Of a stretch of 39,268 bases of DNA, positions 25,824 through 33,728 are shown in pieces. The notes beneath the pieces were generated by a model. That model was not told where the DNA came from. It did not search any database and saw only the letters and a program-made list of their open reading frames with translations. Origin of the DNA: Synergistaceae bacterium (GTDB lineage: Bacteria; Synergistota; Synergistia; Synergistales; Synergistaceae). Within the stretch, counting starts at the first letter, position 1, and each line of letters opens with the position of its first letter. Where the stretch lies: assembly GCA_031290235.1 (NCBI GenBank), contig JAITNX010000052.1, forward strand, positions 1 through 39,268, written 5' to 3'. Both the position numbers and the translations under genes were made by a program.

Positions 25824-27848
25824 TTGAAAAACGCAGGAAAGTTCGTGGCAATCGCACTTATGATTTTTATTTTTACTGCTGTAAACGCGGCGGTTCTGTG
25901 GGCCGCGGACACTGCTCCGGTCACTCCGGAAAACCAAAACGAGGAACAGAATCTGGTGAAAGCCGCGGCATCGATGCGAGCCACGGGCAGGGTTCAATTC
26001 AACTTCAAGGATCTCGATATAATTCTGTTCGTGAGGTTCATGTCGGAGTTGCTTGGCGAGAACCTCGTCGTCAATCCCGGAGTGAGGGGTACTGTGTCAA
26101 TCCTGTCGCCAAAGCCGGTCTCCGTTCAGGATGCTCGCCAGGTTATGTTGTCGATACTGGAGATGAACGGATTGGCGCTGCAGGGAATGGGGAGCTATTC
26201 GAAGGTGGTGCCGATAAATATAGGCCCCTCGTCCGAGAACGAGGTCATCAAGGGTCCGCAGAGCGTAGCGCCCAGCGAACAGATGGTGGTTCAGATAGTC
26301 CCGCTGGAGTATGTGAAGGCAGGGTACGTGGTCGAGCCAATAAGGGCTGGAGTCCCAGGTCTCACGATAATGCCCCTCGTCAGCAACAACGGAGTGCTGA
26401 TCACCGGCAAGGCTGTGCTGCTAAATAGGGCGGCCAGTGTCATCAGGGCCATCGACGTCCCGGACAGCGTGAGGTCCATGAAGACCTACACGATGAAGTT
26501 CACGTCGGCGAAGCTGGTAGAAGGCCACCTGAACGCCCTGGCCCAGGACATCAATTCGAACCTGGCTGGCGTATTCTCCATGGGCGACGAGCGCAGCGGC
26601 AAGATAACCGTCGTCGGCGACAGGGGGGCTTTAGCGGAAGCCGAGAGGATAATGAACGAGCTGGATATACAGTCCACCATCGACAATTTTCATATCTACA
26701 GGCTTCAGAACGCTGACGCCAAGACGCTGGCCGAGCAGCTGAGCCAGATACTGGCGGTGGCGGCGAGGATGCAGGCCGATCCCAACCAGGCCACACCGGC
26801 GAGCGTCGTCCCAGACCTTCCCACCAACAGCCTCATACTGACGGCGTCGAGGGAGCAGTTTGCCGCCATCAAATCGGTCATAGAGGAACTCGATATCCAG
26901 CCGAGGCAGGTGATGCTGCGCGGACTCATAGCGGAGGTCAACCTGACGAAGCTGAACAGCGCCGGCATTGACTGGGCCGCGTGGGGCGGCGAAGCCGGGT
27001 CGGATGTGCTGGCCGGCGGTAACGCTCAGTTTGGCGCGGCAGGGGTGCCGGCGCAGTTCATGCAGTGGTTCACCGAGATGACCAGGACGGAGGAGGTCCA
27101 CTATGACGCGAACGGAAACGCGGTGACAACATCGAACATACATGGCATGGGCCTGGTGTACGCATATATAAAGATGCTCAACCAGTTCAACGCCATCAAC
27201 GTCCTCTCGATGCCGCGCCTAATGTGTACCGACAACCTTCCGAGCGCGCTCCAGGTCGGACAGGTGATACCGCAGATGACCGGCACATTATCCGACGTGA
27301 GTAACCCGTCGGCGGTGCAGAGCAGCTACCAGTACAAGGACACAGGGCTCATTCTCAAGGTCACGCCCCACATCAGGACGGGCAATCTCGTCGCGTTCGA
27401 GATAGAGTTGACGATAGAGGATGTTCTGAGCACTTCGGGTTCGACGACGCCCGTTACCTCCAAACGCCTCATTCAGACTAACGTCCTTGTCGCAAATAAC
27501 CAGACGATCATCCTCGGCGGCCTGATAAGGGAAGTCGAGAAGACCCTCAAAAACAGGGTGCCAGGCATCTCGTACATCCCGCTGGTGGGCAATCTGTTTA
27601 CATCGCAGGAGAGGCAGAGGGAGAAAGTCGACCTCATGGTGTTCCTGACGCCAAGGATAATAGAGACGCCGGTTGACGCGGTAAACGCCACGAATGAAGT
27701 GACGACGGACACGACGATCTTCAGCCCCGGCGAGGAGATGACCATCGAAAGAAACGCGGAGGAGTTCAGAAAGTCCAACAAGCAGGAGGGAATCGACCTG
27801 GAGATCCTTCTCAACAAATATCGCAACAAGCCCCCGGAAGCGGAATAG
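25824..27848 (+). CDS. gspD: Type II secretion outer-membrane secretin GspD
   Basis: Secretin that forms the outer-membrane channel of the type II system. 674 residues with a signal peptide (IALMIFIFTAVNAAVLWAAD). N0 covers about 53-120 (VQFNFKDLDIILFVRFMSEL), and N1 to N3 modules follow, including a RAASVIRAIDVP-type and a ASREQFAAIKSVIEELDIQP-type repeat. The C-terminal secretin domain has NVLSMPRLMCTDNLPSALQV, NNQTIILGGLIRE and VPGISYIPLVGNLFTS. The start is TTG at 25824 after AAAAGGAGTGG. The presence of a secretin supports a diderm cell. No lipobox or S-domain pilotin partner is seen. Confidence 0.96.
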   Translation: MKNAGKFVAIALMIFIFTAVNAAVLWAADTAPVTPENQNEEQNLVKAAASMRATGRVQFNFKDLDIILFVRFMSELLGENLVVNPGVRGTVSILSPKPVSVQDARQVMLSILEMNGLALQGMGSYSKVVPINIGPSSENEVIKGPQSVAPSEQMVVQIVPLEYVKAGYVVEPIRAGVPGLTIMPLVSNNGVLITGKAVLLNRAASVIRAIDVPDSVRSMKTYTMKFTSAKLVEGHLNALAQDINSNLAGVFSMGDERSGKITVVGDRGALAEAERIMNELDIQSTIDNFHIYRLQNADAKTLAEQLSQILAVAARMQADPNQATPASVVPDLPTNSLILTASREQFAAIKSVIEELDIQPRQVMLRGLIAEVNLTKLNSAGIDWAAWGGEAGSDVLAGGNAQFGAAGVPAQFMQWFTEMTRTEEVHYDANGNAVTTSNIHGMGLVYAYIKMLNQFNAINVLSMPRLMCTDNLPSALQVGQVIPQMTGTLSDVSNPSAVQSSYQYKDTGLILKVTPHIRTGNLVAFEIELTIEDVLSTSGSTTPVTSKRLIQTNVLVANNQTIILGGLIREVEKTLKNRVPGISYIPLVGNLFTSQERQREKVDLMVFLTPRIIETPVDAVNATNEVTTDTTIFSPGEEMTIERNAEEFRKSNKQEGIDLEILLNKYRNKPPEAE

Positions 27849-29363
27849 ATGGGCCGTGACGGGATGGACACCGTTGCTGTGAGCGCAAACAGATTGCCAA
27901 CCGCCGAACTGGTGATGGATCTAATACCCAAGGGGGTCAGCGTGGACGCCCTGAGGGAGAAGGGGATAGTGCCGATAGAAGCGAGCGGCGGCACACTGGT
28001 CGTCGCGGCGTCGAGCCTCGCGGCCACTCTCGACGCTCAGATACTGGCGGTGGGAACAGGAAAGACCGCCCGAGTCGCGATATTTCCCGAGAACCAGATA
28101 AACGCTCTGATACGCACGCTCTACGACCTCAAGAGCGGGGTGGCGCAGGACACGTTGAACGCCATAGAGTCAGTGGACGACCTCTCTCAGCTCGCGAGGC
28201 AGGAGGTTTTGAGCGACACTGTCGACGCTCCTGTCATAAAGCTGGTAAACGGCCTCTTGCTCGAAGCCATAAAGGAGAGGGCGACGGACATACACCTCGA
28301 GCCGTTCGAGGATAAACTCCTGGTGAGATATAGGATAGATGGGGTTCTGAACGACCGCTACGAACTGACCAAGGGCCATCAATCCCCAGTGACGAGCCGC
28401 ATAAAAGTCATGGCCAAGATGGACATAGCTGAGAGGTTCGTACCTCAGGACGGCAGGATTGGCATAGCTCTTGGGGACAGGGCCGTCGATATTCGCGTCA
28501 GTTCGCTGCCGACTCAGCACGGGGAGCGCATCGTGATGCGTCTCCTCGATAAGGCCAGAGGGCTTCTCACTTTGGAGGACCTTGGAATGAGGGGGAAGGA
28601 GAAGGAGAAGCTGGACGGCCTCATCCGCCACCCACACGGGATGATCCTTCTGACGGGGCCGACGGGCTCTGGGAAGAGCACGACACTGTATGCCATACTC
28701 CAGGCGTTGGCGAGACCGGAGGTCAATATCATAACGGTCGAGGACCCCATAGAATACGACCTTCCTGGCGTGGGGCAGGTTCAGGAGAACGAGAAGGCCG
28801 GGGTCACCTTCGCGAGCGCGCTGCGCTCCATCCTCAGGCAGGACCCTGATATAATAATGATAGGCGAGATTAGAGACTTCGAAACAGCCCACATAGGCGT
28901 GCAGTCGTCGCTGACTGGTCACCTCGTTCTCTCCACGCTTCACACCAACGACTCGGTGAGCGCCGTTTCGCGGCTTGTGGACATGGGGATAGAACCGTAT
29001 CTCATAGCTGGCTGCCTTCTTGGCGTAGTCGCCCAGAGGCTTGTCCGAAGGGTCTGCCCGAATTGTAAAACTGAAATTGAAGCGCCTGCGGCAATGAGGC
29101 GCTACGGCATCGAGAGGGCATATATCGGGGCGGGGTGCGATCAATGCAAGGATTCCGGCTACAGGGGGCGCTTCGGCCTCTACGAACAGTTCGACGTAAC
29201 CCCGGAAATTGCGGATGCCGTCTCAAATGGGGCAGCTGTGGGCGAGCTGAGGAAACTCGCCATATCAGGCGGCATGAGGAGCTTGCTTGAACTTGGGCTG
29301 GCTAGTGTCAAAGCTGGAGAAACTACCTCTGAGGAGATTCTCCGGGTGGTGGGAGAGGTTTGA
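27849..29363 (+). CDS. gspE: Type II secretion ATPase GspE
   Basis: Cytoplasmic hexameric ATPase that powers pseudopilus assembly. 504 residues, with an N-terminal MshEN-like domain (VDALREKGIVPIEASGGTLV), Walker A GPTGSGKSTTLYAIL near 269-283, Asp box and Walker B IIMIGEIRDFETA near 335-347, and the zinc module VCPNCKTEI...CDQCKDSGY near 400-435. All four Cys are intact. ATG at 27849 follows the gspD stop directly (TAGATG); an in-frame ATG at 27864 is an alternative. Confidence 0.96.
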   Translation: MGRDGMDTVAVSANRLPTAELVMDLIPKGVSVDALREKGIVPIEASGGTLVVAASSLAATLDAQILAVGTGKTARVAIFPENQINALIRTLYDLKSGVAQDTLNAIESVDDLSQLARQEVLSDTVDAPVIKLVNGLLLEAIKERATDIHLEPFEDKLLVRYRIDGVLNDRYELTKGHQSPVTSRIKVMAKMDIAERFVPQDGRIGIALGDRAVDIRVSSLPTQHGERIVMRLLDKARGLLTLEDLGMRGKEKEKLDGLIRHPHGMILLTGPTGSGKSTTLYAILQALARPEVNIITVEDPIEYDLPGVGQVQENEKAGVTFASALRSILRQDPDIIMIGEIRDFETAHIGVQSSLTGHLVLSTLHTNDSVSAVSRLVDMGIEPYLIAGCLLGVVAQRLVRRVCPNCKTEIEAPAAMRRYGIERAYIGAGCDQCKDSGYRGRFGLYEQFDVTPEIADAVSNGAAVGELRKLAISGGMRSLLELGLASVKAGETTSEEILRVVGEV

Positions 29364-29371
29364 TCGGTTAA

Positions 29372-30529
29372 ATGCCATTTTTCAAGATAAAGGCGTACGA
29401 TTCAAAGGGGGATATGAAGTCCTTCCGCAGGGAGGCCTCGACTGACGAGGAGTTGCTGAGGTCCCTGGACCTCGAGGGCTACATCCCGGCATCGTACGAG
29501 GTGGAAAAGGAGCGGCGAGGGCAGAAGAAGGCAAAATCCCTAAAGATGGAGGATCAACACCTCTTCTGTACGATGCTCGCGGCCTTTCTCCAGAGCGGCC
29601 TGTCGATGACGGAGGTCCTTGGGCTGCTCCAGCGCCAGACTCGGGACAAAAGGCTGCAGCCGATATTCAGCGACCTCAGGGAGTCGGTGGAGTCAGGAAG
29701 GTCACTGGCCCAGTCGATGAGAACCCAAGGAGTCTTCCGCGAGTCGCTGATCGGAATGATCGAGTCGGGCGAGCGTTCGTCATCTCTGCCGGGCGTGCTC
29801 GAGAGGGCCTCGTCTCTCCTTCAGAGCGAGATATCGCTGAGGCGAAAGATCCAGTCGGCCTTGACGTACCCCATCCTCATGCTCTTCGTCGGGTTCTTCG
29901 TCGTCGCGTTTCTCATAGCGTTCGTCGTGCCGCAGCTCACAGGGATAGTGACGGATTCGGGCGGGGAACTCCCGCTCGCGACCAGGGCACTGCTTGCCAT
30001 CGCCTCCGTTATCAAGACCGGCGGGCTGCCTTCCGTACTCATCCTCTTTCTCGTATACCTCCAGATGAAGAGAAAGGGCAAGAGGATATCCATACCCCTC
30101 TTCAAGGGGATACAGAACCTCCTCACGATCTCTCTGATTTTTTCCCACATCTCGACACTCCTCCGATCTGGCGTGCCGTTGGTTCAAGCCCTTGAGCTGT
30201 CGCAGCCGATGGACCCGCAGAAGGGCAGGGCGCTCTTTCTGGCGGATGAGGTGCGGAAGGGTTATCGCTTCTCTCAAAGCCTCGAACGACAGGGTTCATT
30301 CAGCGAGGACGTGATAGCCATCGTGCGTATAGGCGAGATGGGTGGAAACCTTCCGGATTGCCTCGACAGAATAGCGACTAACTCCTGGGATTTCGCCCAG
30401 ACCTCGATGCAGAAATGGTCGAGCCTGGCTGAACCAATGATAATAATCGTCCTGGGCGTAGTCGTAGGCTTCGTTGTAATGGCCGTGCTGCTCCCCATCC
30501 TGAGCCTTTCAGACCTCGCTGGGTTATAG
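29372..30529 (+). CDS. gspF: Type II secretion inner-membrane platform protein GspF
   Basis: Polytopic platform protein of 385 residues, made of two homologous T2SF domains. The first carries FCTMLAAFLQSGLSMTEVLG near 66-85 and the second FSHISTLLRSGVPLVQALEL near 257-276; both are followed by hydrophobic helices, with a C-terminal helix (MIIIVLGVVVGFVVMAVLLP). ATG at 29372 lies 8 bp after gspE. In the canonical operon gspG follows gspF; here no pseudopilin G follows. Confidence 0.95.
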   Translation: MPFFKIKAYDSKGDMKSFRREASTDEELLRSLDLEGYIPASYEVEKERRGQKKAKSLKMEDQHLFCTMLAAFLQSGLSMTEVLGLLQRQTRDKRLQPIFSDLRESVESGRSLAQSMRTQGVFRESLIGMIESGERSSSLPGVLERASSLLQSEISLRRKIQSALTYPILMLFVGFFVVAFLIAFVVPQLTGIVTDSGGELPLATRALLAIASVIKTGGLPSVLILFLVYLQMKRKGKRISIPLFKGIQNLLTISLIFSHISTLLRSGVPLVQALELSQPMDPQKGRALFLADEVRKGYRFSQSLERQGSFSEDVIAIVRIGEMGGNLPDCLDRIATNSWDFAQTSMQKWSSLAEPMIIIVLGVVVGFVVMAVLLPILSLSDLAGL

Positions 30530-30555
30530 GTTTATACTTCTCGGATTCTATTCTA

Positions 30556-30584
30556 TGGACAAACCCTGGCGGCGTGTGTATATT
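30556..30584 (+). promoter_or_regulatory. Promoter for CTERM-tailed secreted protein
   Basis: TGGACA at 30556-30561 and TATATT at 30579-30584, 5 of 6 consensus matches each, with a 17-bp spacer. It lies between gspF and the next gene, giving a leader of about 58 nt before the GTG at 30649. Confidence 0.6.
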
Positions 30585-30648
30585 GGGTGACGCGGCGGCG
30601 TCCAGCCAGGGGCAGGCTGCGAGCAATATTTTATCGGGAGGGATCTTT

Positions 30649-31947
30649 GTGAAAAAAGTTTTTCTGTCATTCATAGTGTGCGTAGCGCTGTTGTCATTTT
30701 GCGGCGTTTTGTCGGCTGATGTCGCCTTTACGACCGACGACTACTCGTCAGGGACGATCGGTATCATCGGGGACGATGGAGGCGGACTGAAGATAAAGGC
30801 AGGACCCTTTGTCGGGTATGCCACGAACCTGAACGTTTTGAGCTACGCGGATGGTAGCAGGCTGTTGCTTGCGGAGAGGCCATATCTGGGCAGCGGTGGC
30901 GGTGCTGAGGACTCCCTGTTTTTCTTCGATTCGTCAGATCTAAGTATCCCACTGAAGAACATAACCATCCCTGGGGTGTCAAATACATACGACGCGGAGT
31001 ACCTTGACGGATATCTGTACCTGATCTGCTATGACGGGGCGAACATCGTAAAGATCGACCCAGACGACTTCACGGTCAAGGCCCGGTACGAGTTTTCCGA
31101 CAGTGATATCGCGCAGGGTTACATCCCGCACGGCGTCTCCCTCGCCTCGCTTGGCGAGGAACTCTTCGCGCTCTTCATAGTCATTGACAATGATACGTTA
31201 ACCCATGCCAACAGCAGATTAGTCCGCCTTGACCGCGATCTGAAGGCGAAAGATTTCGTGCTGCAGCTTCCCCTAAATGCTCACACGGCCGCCGTCTCAG
31301 GCGGTAGCCTGTATGTCGCGAGCTGGGGCGGGGAGCAGAACAGCTCGGCGAGTTCTTATCGGTCGCAGCTGCAGCGAGTGGTGATCAATGGAGACCTGAT
31401 GACCGCCGAGAGACTGTTCACAGCCGCGGTAATCGACGGCGCTCAGATCGGAGCAATCTGTTTCGCCCCCGATGGGACCGCGCTGATAGCGACTCACAGG
31501 TACTCGGACGACTTCACGACAGAAGCCAACTTATACAGACTCGACTCATCCCTTGCCCCTGGCGCCAGATTGAAGCTGACGGACTCGTTCACTCTTGCCG
31601 GCTGGATGACCTCGATAGTTTACGATCCGGATACAAGCTGCTTCTGGGTTGCAAACAGCAACGGAGGAGCCAGCGCAAATCAGATCCTGGCCTTCGACGA
31701 CGCGGGTAAGCTTGTGAAGAGCTTCAGCGCCAAGGACATCGGGGGGCCGTCGTCATATCTCGCGGCTGTCAAAAAGCAGGAGGCCGCCGGAGGGGACGAC
31801 GGGGATTCCAAGCCTGACGATGATGGCAGCAGCCAAGTGGGTGGAAATACCTCCGGCATGGGCGGATCCACCGGCTGCTCGGGCGGCGGCATGTTCGGCG
31901 CCGCGCTGTTCATAGCGGCGCTGGTATGGCGGAGGTTCTGTATATAA
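30649..31947 (+). CDS. Secreted protein with Synerg-CTERM-like sorting tail
   Basis: A 432-residue exported protein. The start GTG at 30649 follows CGGGAGGGA and gives a signal peptide (KKVFLSFIVCVALLSFCGVLSA). An earlier in-frame start at 30574 overlaps the promoter. The middle is a beta-rich repeat domain, likely a beta-propeller (repeated xxLYLICYDGANIVKIDPD-type strands). After an Asp/Gly/Ser-rich linker near 385-405, the tail reads GCSGGGMFGAALFIAALVWR and ends with Arg and a few residues. A Cys-Gly box, a hydrophobic span and a basic end are the form of a CTERM sorting signal, here most like the Synergistota type. It may be exported by the neighbouring type II system and cleaved or lipidated by a sortase-like rhomboid encoded elsewhere. 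Confidence 0.78.
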   Translation: MKKVFLSFIVCVALLSFCGVLSADVAFTTDDYSSGTIGIIGDDGGGLKIKAGPFVGYATNLNVLSYADGSRLLLAERPYLGSGGGAEDSLFFFDSSDLSIPLKNITIPGVSNTYDAEYLDGYLYLICYDGANIVKIDPDDFTVKARYEFSDSDIAQGYIPHGVSLASLGEELFALFIVIDNDTLTHANSRLVRLDRDLKAKDFVLQLPLNAHTAAVSGGSLYVASWGGEQNSSASSYRSQLQRVVINGDLMTAERLFTAAVIDGAQIGAICFAPDGTALIATHRYSDDFTTEANLYRLDSSLAPGARLKLTDSFTLAGWMTSIVYDPDTSCFWVANSNGGASANQILAFDDAGKLVKSFSAKDIGGPSSYLAAVKKQEAAGGDDGDSKPDDDGSSQVGGNTSGMGGSTGCSGGGMFGAALFIAALVWRRFCI

Positions 31948-32424
31948 TCACTCGCTTTTCCAGTTTGAGAAAATGATCTTGGCTTTTTTCAGGAAGTCGT
32001 AGGAAATAGTGATGCTGGCGTCGGTGACGGTCTTGCTATCCTTGAATATTGGCACGGGATTGCAGCCCCTCGACGCCGTCTCTATCTGCTCCAGCCTGTA
32101 GCGGTTGCCGCAGTTCTGGCAGACGAGGGCGTTGCCGTCCTGTATGTAGTATCCTCGCCCTGAATCGTAGCAGACCTGGCAGGTGTTGAAGGCCGTTCGG
32201 ATGCTGCCGTCCGGCGCCCTGACAGCGATTACTTCAAGGCTGACCCCCTCCACGTCCACTGGGTAGAATTTGGCCGTGGAGGTAATCTCGTCGGTTTTTA
32301 TGACGAGATCCTGATTTGCCATGGCAGCGCCTGTCAGGCCGCCGCTGAAAAATTGTCCCCCGAATATCGCCGCCGCGACGATTGTGTGTAACAAACGTTT
32401 TTTGATGTTCTCTGGTTTTGACAT
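31948..32424 (-). CDS. DUF2318 domain protein with two CxxC pairs
   Basis: A 158-residue exported protein. Residues 10-36 look like a signal peptide or anchor. The core has CQVC at 82-85, CQNC at 102-105 and GCNPVP at 120-125, the DUF2318 signature. DUF2318 proteins are associated with metal uptake, often iron or copper, and probably bind metal through these Cys. ATG at 32424 follows GGAGGT. Its stop abuts the stop of the convergent CTERM gene with no base between. The upstream minus-strand genes form a likely operon with it. Confidence 0.85.
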   Translation of the reverse strand: MSKPENIKKRLLHTIVAAAIFGGQFFSGGLTGAAMANQDLVIKTDEITSTAKFYPVDVEGVSLEVIAVRAPDGSIRTAFNTCQVCYDSGRGYYIQDGNALVCQNCGNRYRLEQIETASRGCNPVPIFKDSKTVTDASITISYDFLKKAKIIFSNWKSE

Positions 32425-32507
32425 CGCTTACTGACCTCCGCAAGTGTTTTTATTTGACTCAAAATTGGAATGAGTCCCGTGTTTATAAAGCAGCATCGCG
32501 CTCGCTC

Positions 32508-32603
32508 CTATTTTGTCGGCTTACCTCGGTTCATCAAAACCGAGCCGATCAACAGGGCAAAAAGGGGCAAAATACAGTGCCAGTGGCTCATTATAAATTC
32601 CAT
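32508..32603 (-). CDS. 31-residue single-pass membrane micropeptide
   Basis: A 31-residue frame on the minus strand, short enough to be missed by ordinary gene calling. ATG at 32603 follows a very good AAGGAG site at 7-bp spacing. The peptide has a hydrophobic helix (HCILPLFALLIGSVL) between a short N-terminus and a basic end (NRGKPTK). It lies between a secreted protein gene and the DUF2318 gene on the same strand, so it is likely co-expressed. Function unknown; small transporters and oxidases often carry such peptides as accessory subunits. Confidence 0.55.
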   Translation of the reverse strand: MEFIMSHWHCILPLFALLIGSVLMNRGKPTK

Positions 32604-32662
32604 TATTCAAACTCCTTCCACGTGGCCGGTCCGGCCGATATAGAACGGGCGAAACGATATAA

Positions 32663-33379
32663 CTATTTCAGGTCGAAGGGCTTGAGGAATTTCTCAGCCT
32701 CGAACTTTCTTCCACGCGAGTCCTCGAGAGGAACCAAGGCGTAGGTCCAGCCCTCCACCTTTGACGGGTCCACTCCCGCTTCCAGCATTATCTTGGGGTC
32801 CAGGACGAACACGATGTCCTTCTCATTTTTTGTCATGTCCTTTGCCCATTCTAAAAGCGAACCATCAGCCACCGTTACCCCATAGTGGTCAAGCGCGGCG
32901 TGATAACCTATAGACTCCCTGTCGAGTTTCACTATCTGCTCAAAGGACGATATCGGCGTGATTTCGCCGTCATACTCGAGCGCCTCCTTGGACAGCTTTT
33001 TCCCAAGCATTATCTTGCCCCTGTCCCCTAGCATATCCTTCATCTCGCTGGGCAGCTTGTCCAGATCGAGGCCGGCTTTCACGAACGGCTCCGCGTCAAA
33101 ACAGAGGAACGTGTCGTAGTGCCTCATGTCATCCGCAGCCTTCCTCCACCAGAAGGCCGCCTCGCCGTCAGGCGAGGTCAGGACCCATACCCCCATCGAA
33201 TCATCAGCCACTGGCGGGAAGTCAAGGGCGTCGATCATCGCGCTGAACGACGTGACCGCGGATTTCCCGATCACATCCGTCGTGAACGCCGCCTCTGCGC
33301 TTCCCCCTGAGTAGAGTGGCAGTGCGCCTGCAAGCAGTGCTCCAATTACTATTTTTCTCGTACTCCTCTTCAATTTCAT
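32663..33379 (-). CDS. Secreted protein of unknown function
   Basis: I do not recognise this 238-residue protein. Residues 1-30 form a signal peptide (basic start, hydrophobic core, cleavage after AEA). The mature part is soluble, with a single Cys near 93 and several acidic/basic helices, and no known motif. ATG at 33379 follows AAGGGGGA. It heads a minus-strand operon with the micropeptide and the DUF2318 gene, so an extracytoplasmic role in metal or redox handling is possible; there is no direct evidence. Confidence 0.72.
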   Translation of the reverse strand: MKLKRSTRKIVIGALLAGALPLYSGGSAEAAFTTDVIGKSAVTSFSAMIDALDFPPVADDSMGVWVLTSPDGEAAFWWRKAADDMRHYDTFLCFDAEPFVKAGLDLDKLPSEMKDMLGDRGKIMLGKKLSKEALEYDGEITPISSFEQIVKLDRESIGYHAALDHYGVTVADGSLLEWAKDMTKNEKDIVFVLDPKIMLEAGVDPSKVEGWTYALVPLEDSRGRKFEAEKFLKPFDLK

Positions 33380-33410
33380 CGAAATTCCCCCTTAATTGGC
33401 CAAGCCTTAG

Positions 33411-33438
33411 ATTCTATGTTAAGAGATTAACCCAGCAA
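33411..33438 (-). promoter_or_regulatory. Promoter for DUF2318 operon
   Basis: On the minus strand TTGCTG (33438-33433) and TAGAAT (33416-33411) have a 16-bp spacer, 32 bp before the ATG at 33379. Confidence 0.5.
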
Positions 33439-33594
33439 TGTGGAGTTTTTATGAAGAAAGAATCACTTTATACAGCTTCGCGTTCTACGCGGGTGCTTAT
33501 GATGTTCCCGATACAGGTATATCCTGTGCGAGCATATCTCAAATAAAGGAGAAGAAATAGTAAAATTTAGCGGCGATATATGGTGGGAAATACG

Positions 33595-33625
33595 TTGTAA
33601 ATTACATCCATTATTTCATTATAAT
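33595..33625 (+). promoter_or_regulatory. Candidate promoter for second TAXI-TRAP operon
   Basis: TTGTAA at 33595-33600 and TATAAT at 33620-33625, with a long 19-bp spacer, in an AT-rich stretch about 105 bp before the binding protein. A long leader would result. Confidence 0.4.
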
Positions 33626-33728
33626 GTTATTCAGGCGTGGAATAAAGTCCGCGTCAAGCGCTTATTCGTGCCGGTAAATTACTGATGCCGGCGGGTGGTA
33701 TGCCAAATGAGATCTCTGAGGAGGAGTT

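Larger units (their letters stand above)
33380..33728. other. Divergent intergenic region
   Basis: AT-rich gap between the divergent DUF2318 operon and the second TAXI locus. It holds the minus-strand promoter at 33411-33438 and the candidate plus-strand box at 33595-33625. A 76-codon frame at 33316-33546 has no domain and lies partly antisense to the secreted gene. No gene is supported. Confidence 0.5.

Noticed and set aside
32424-32500. 22-codon minus-strand frame starting with MLLYKHGTHS between the micropeptide and DUF2318 gene
   Set aside because: Its AGGAG-like site is passable, but the peptide is polar with no pattern and its end contains the DUF2318 ribosome binding site.
32418-32744. 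108-codon plus-strand frame
   Set aside because: Antisense to the micropeptide and the secreted protein gene; no domain.
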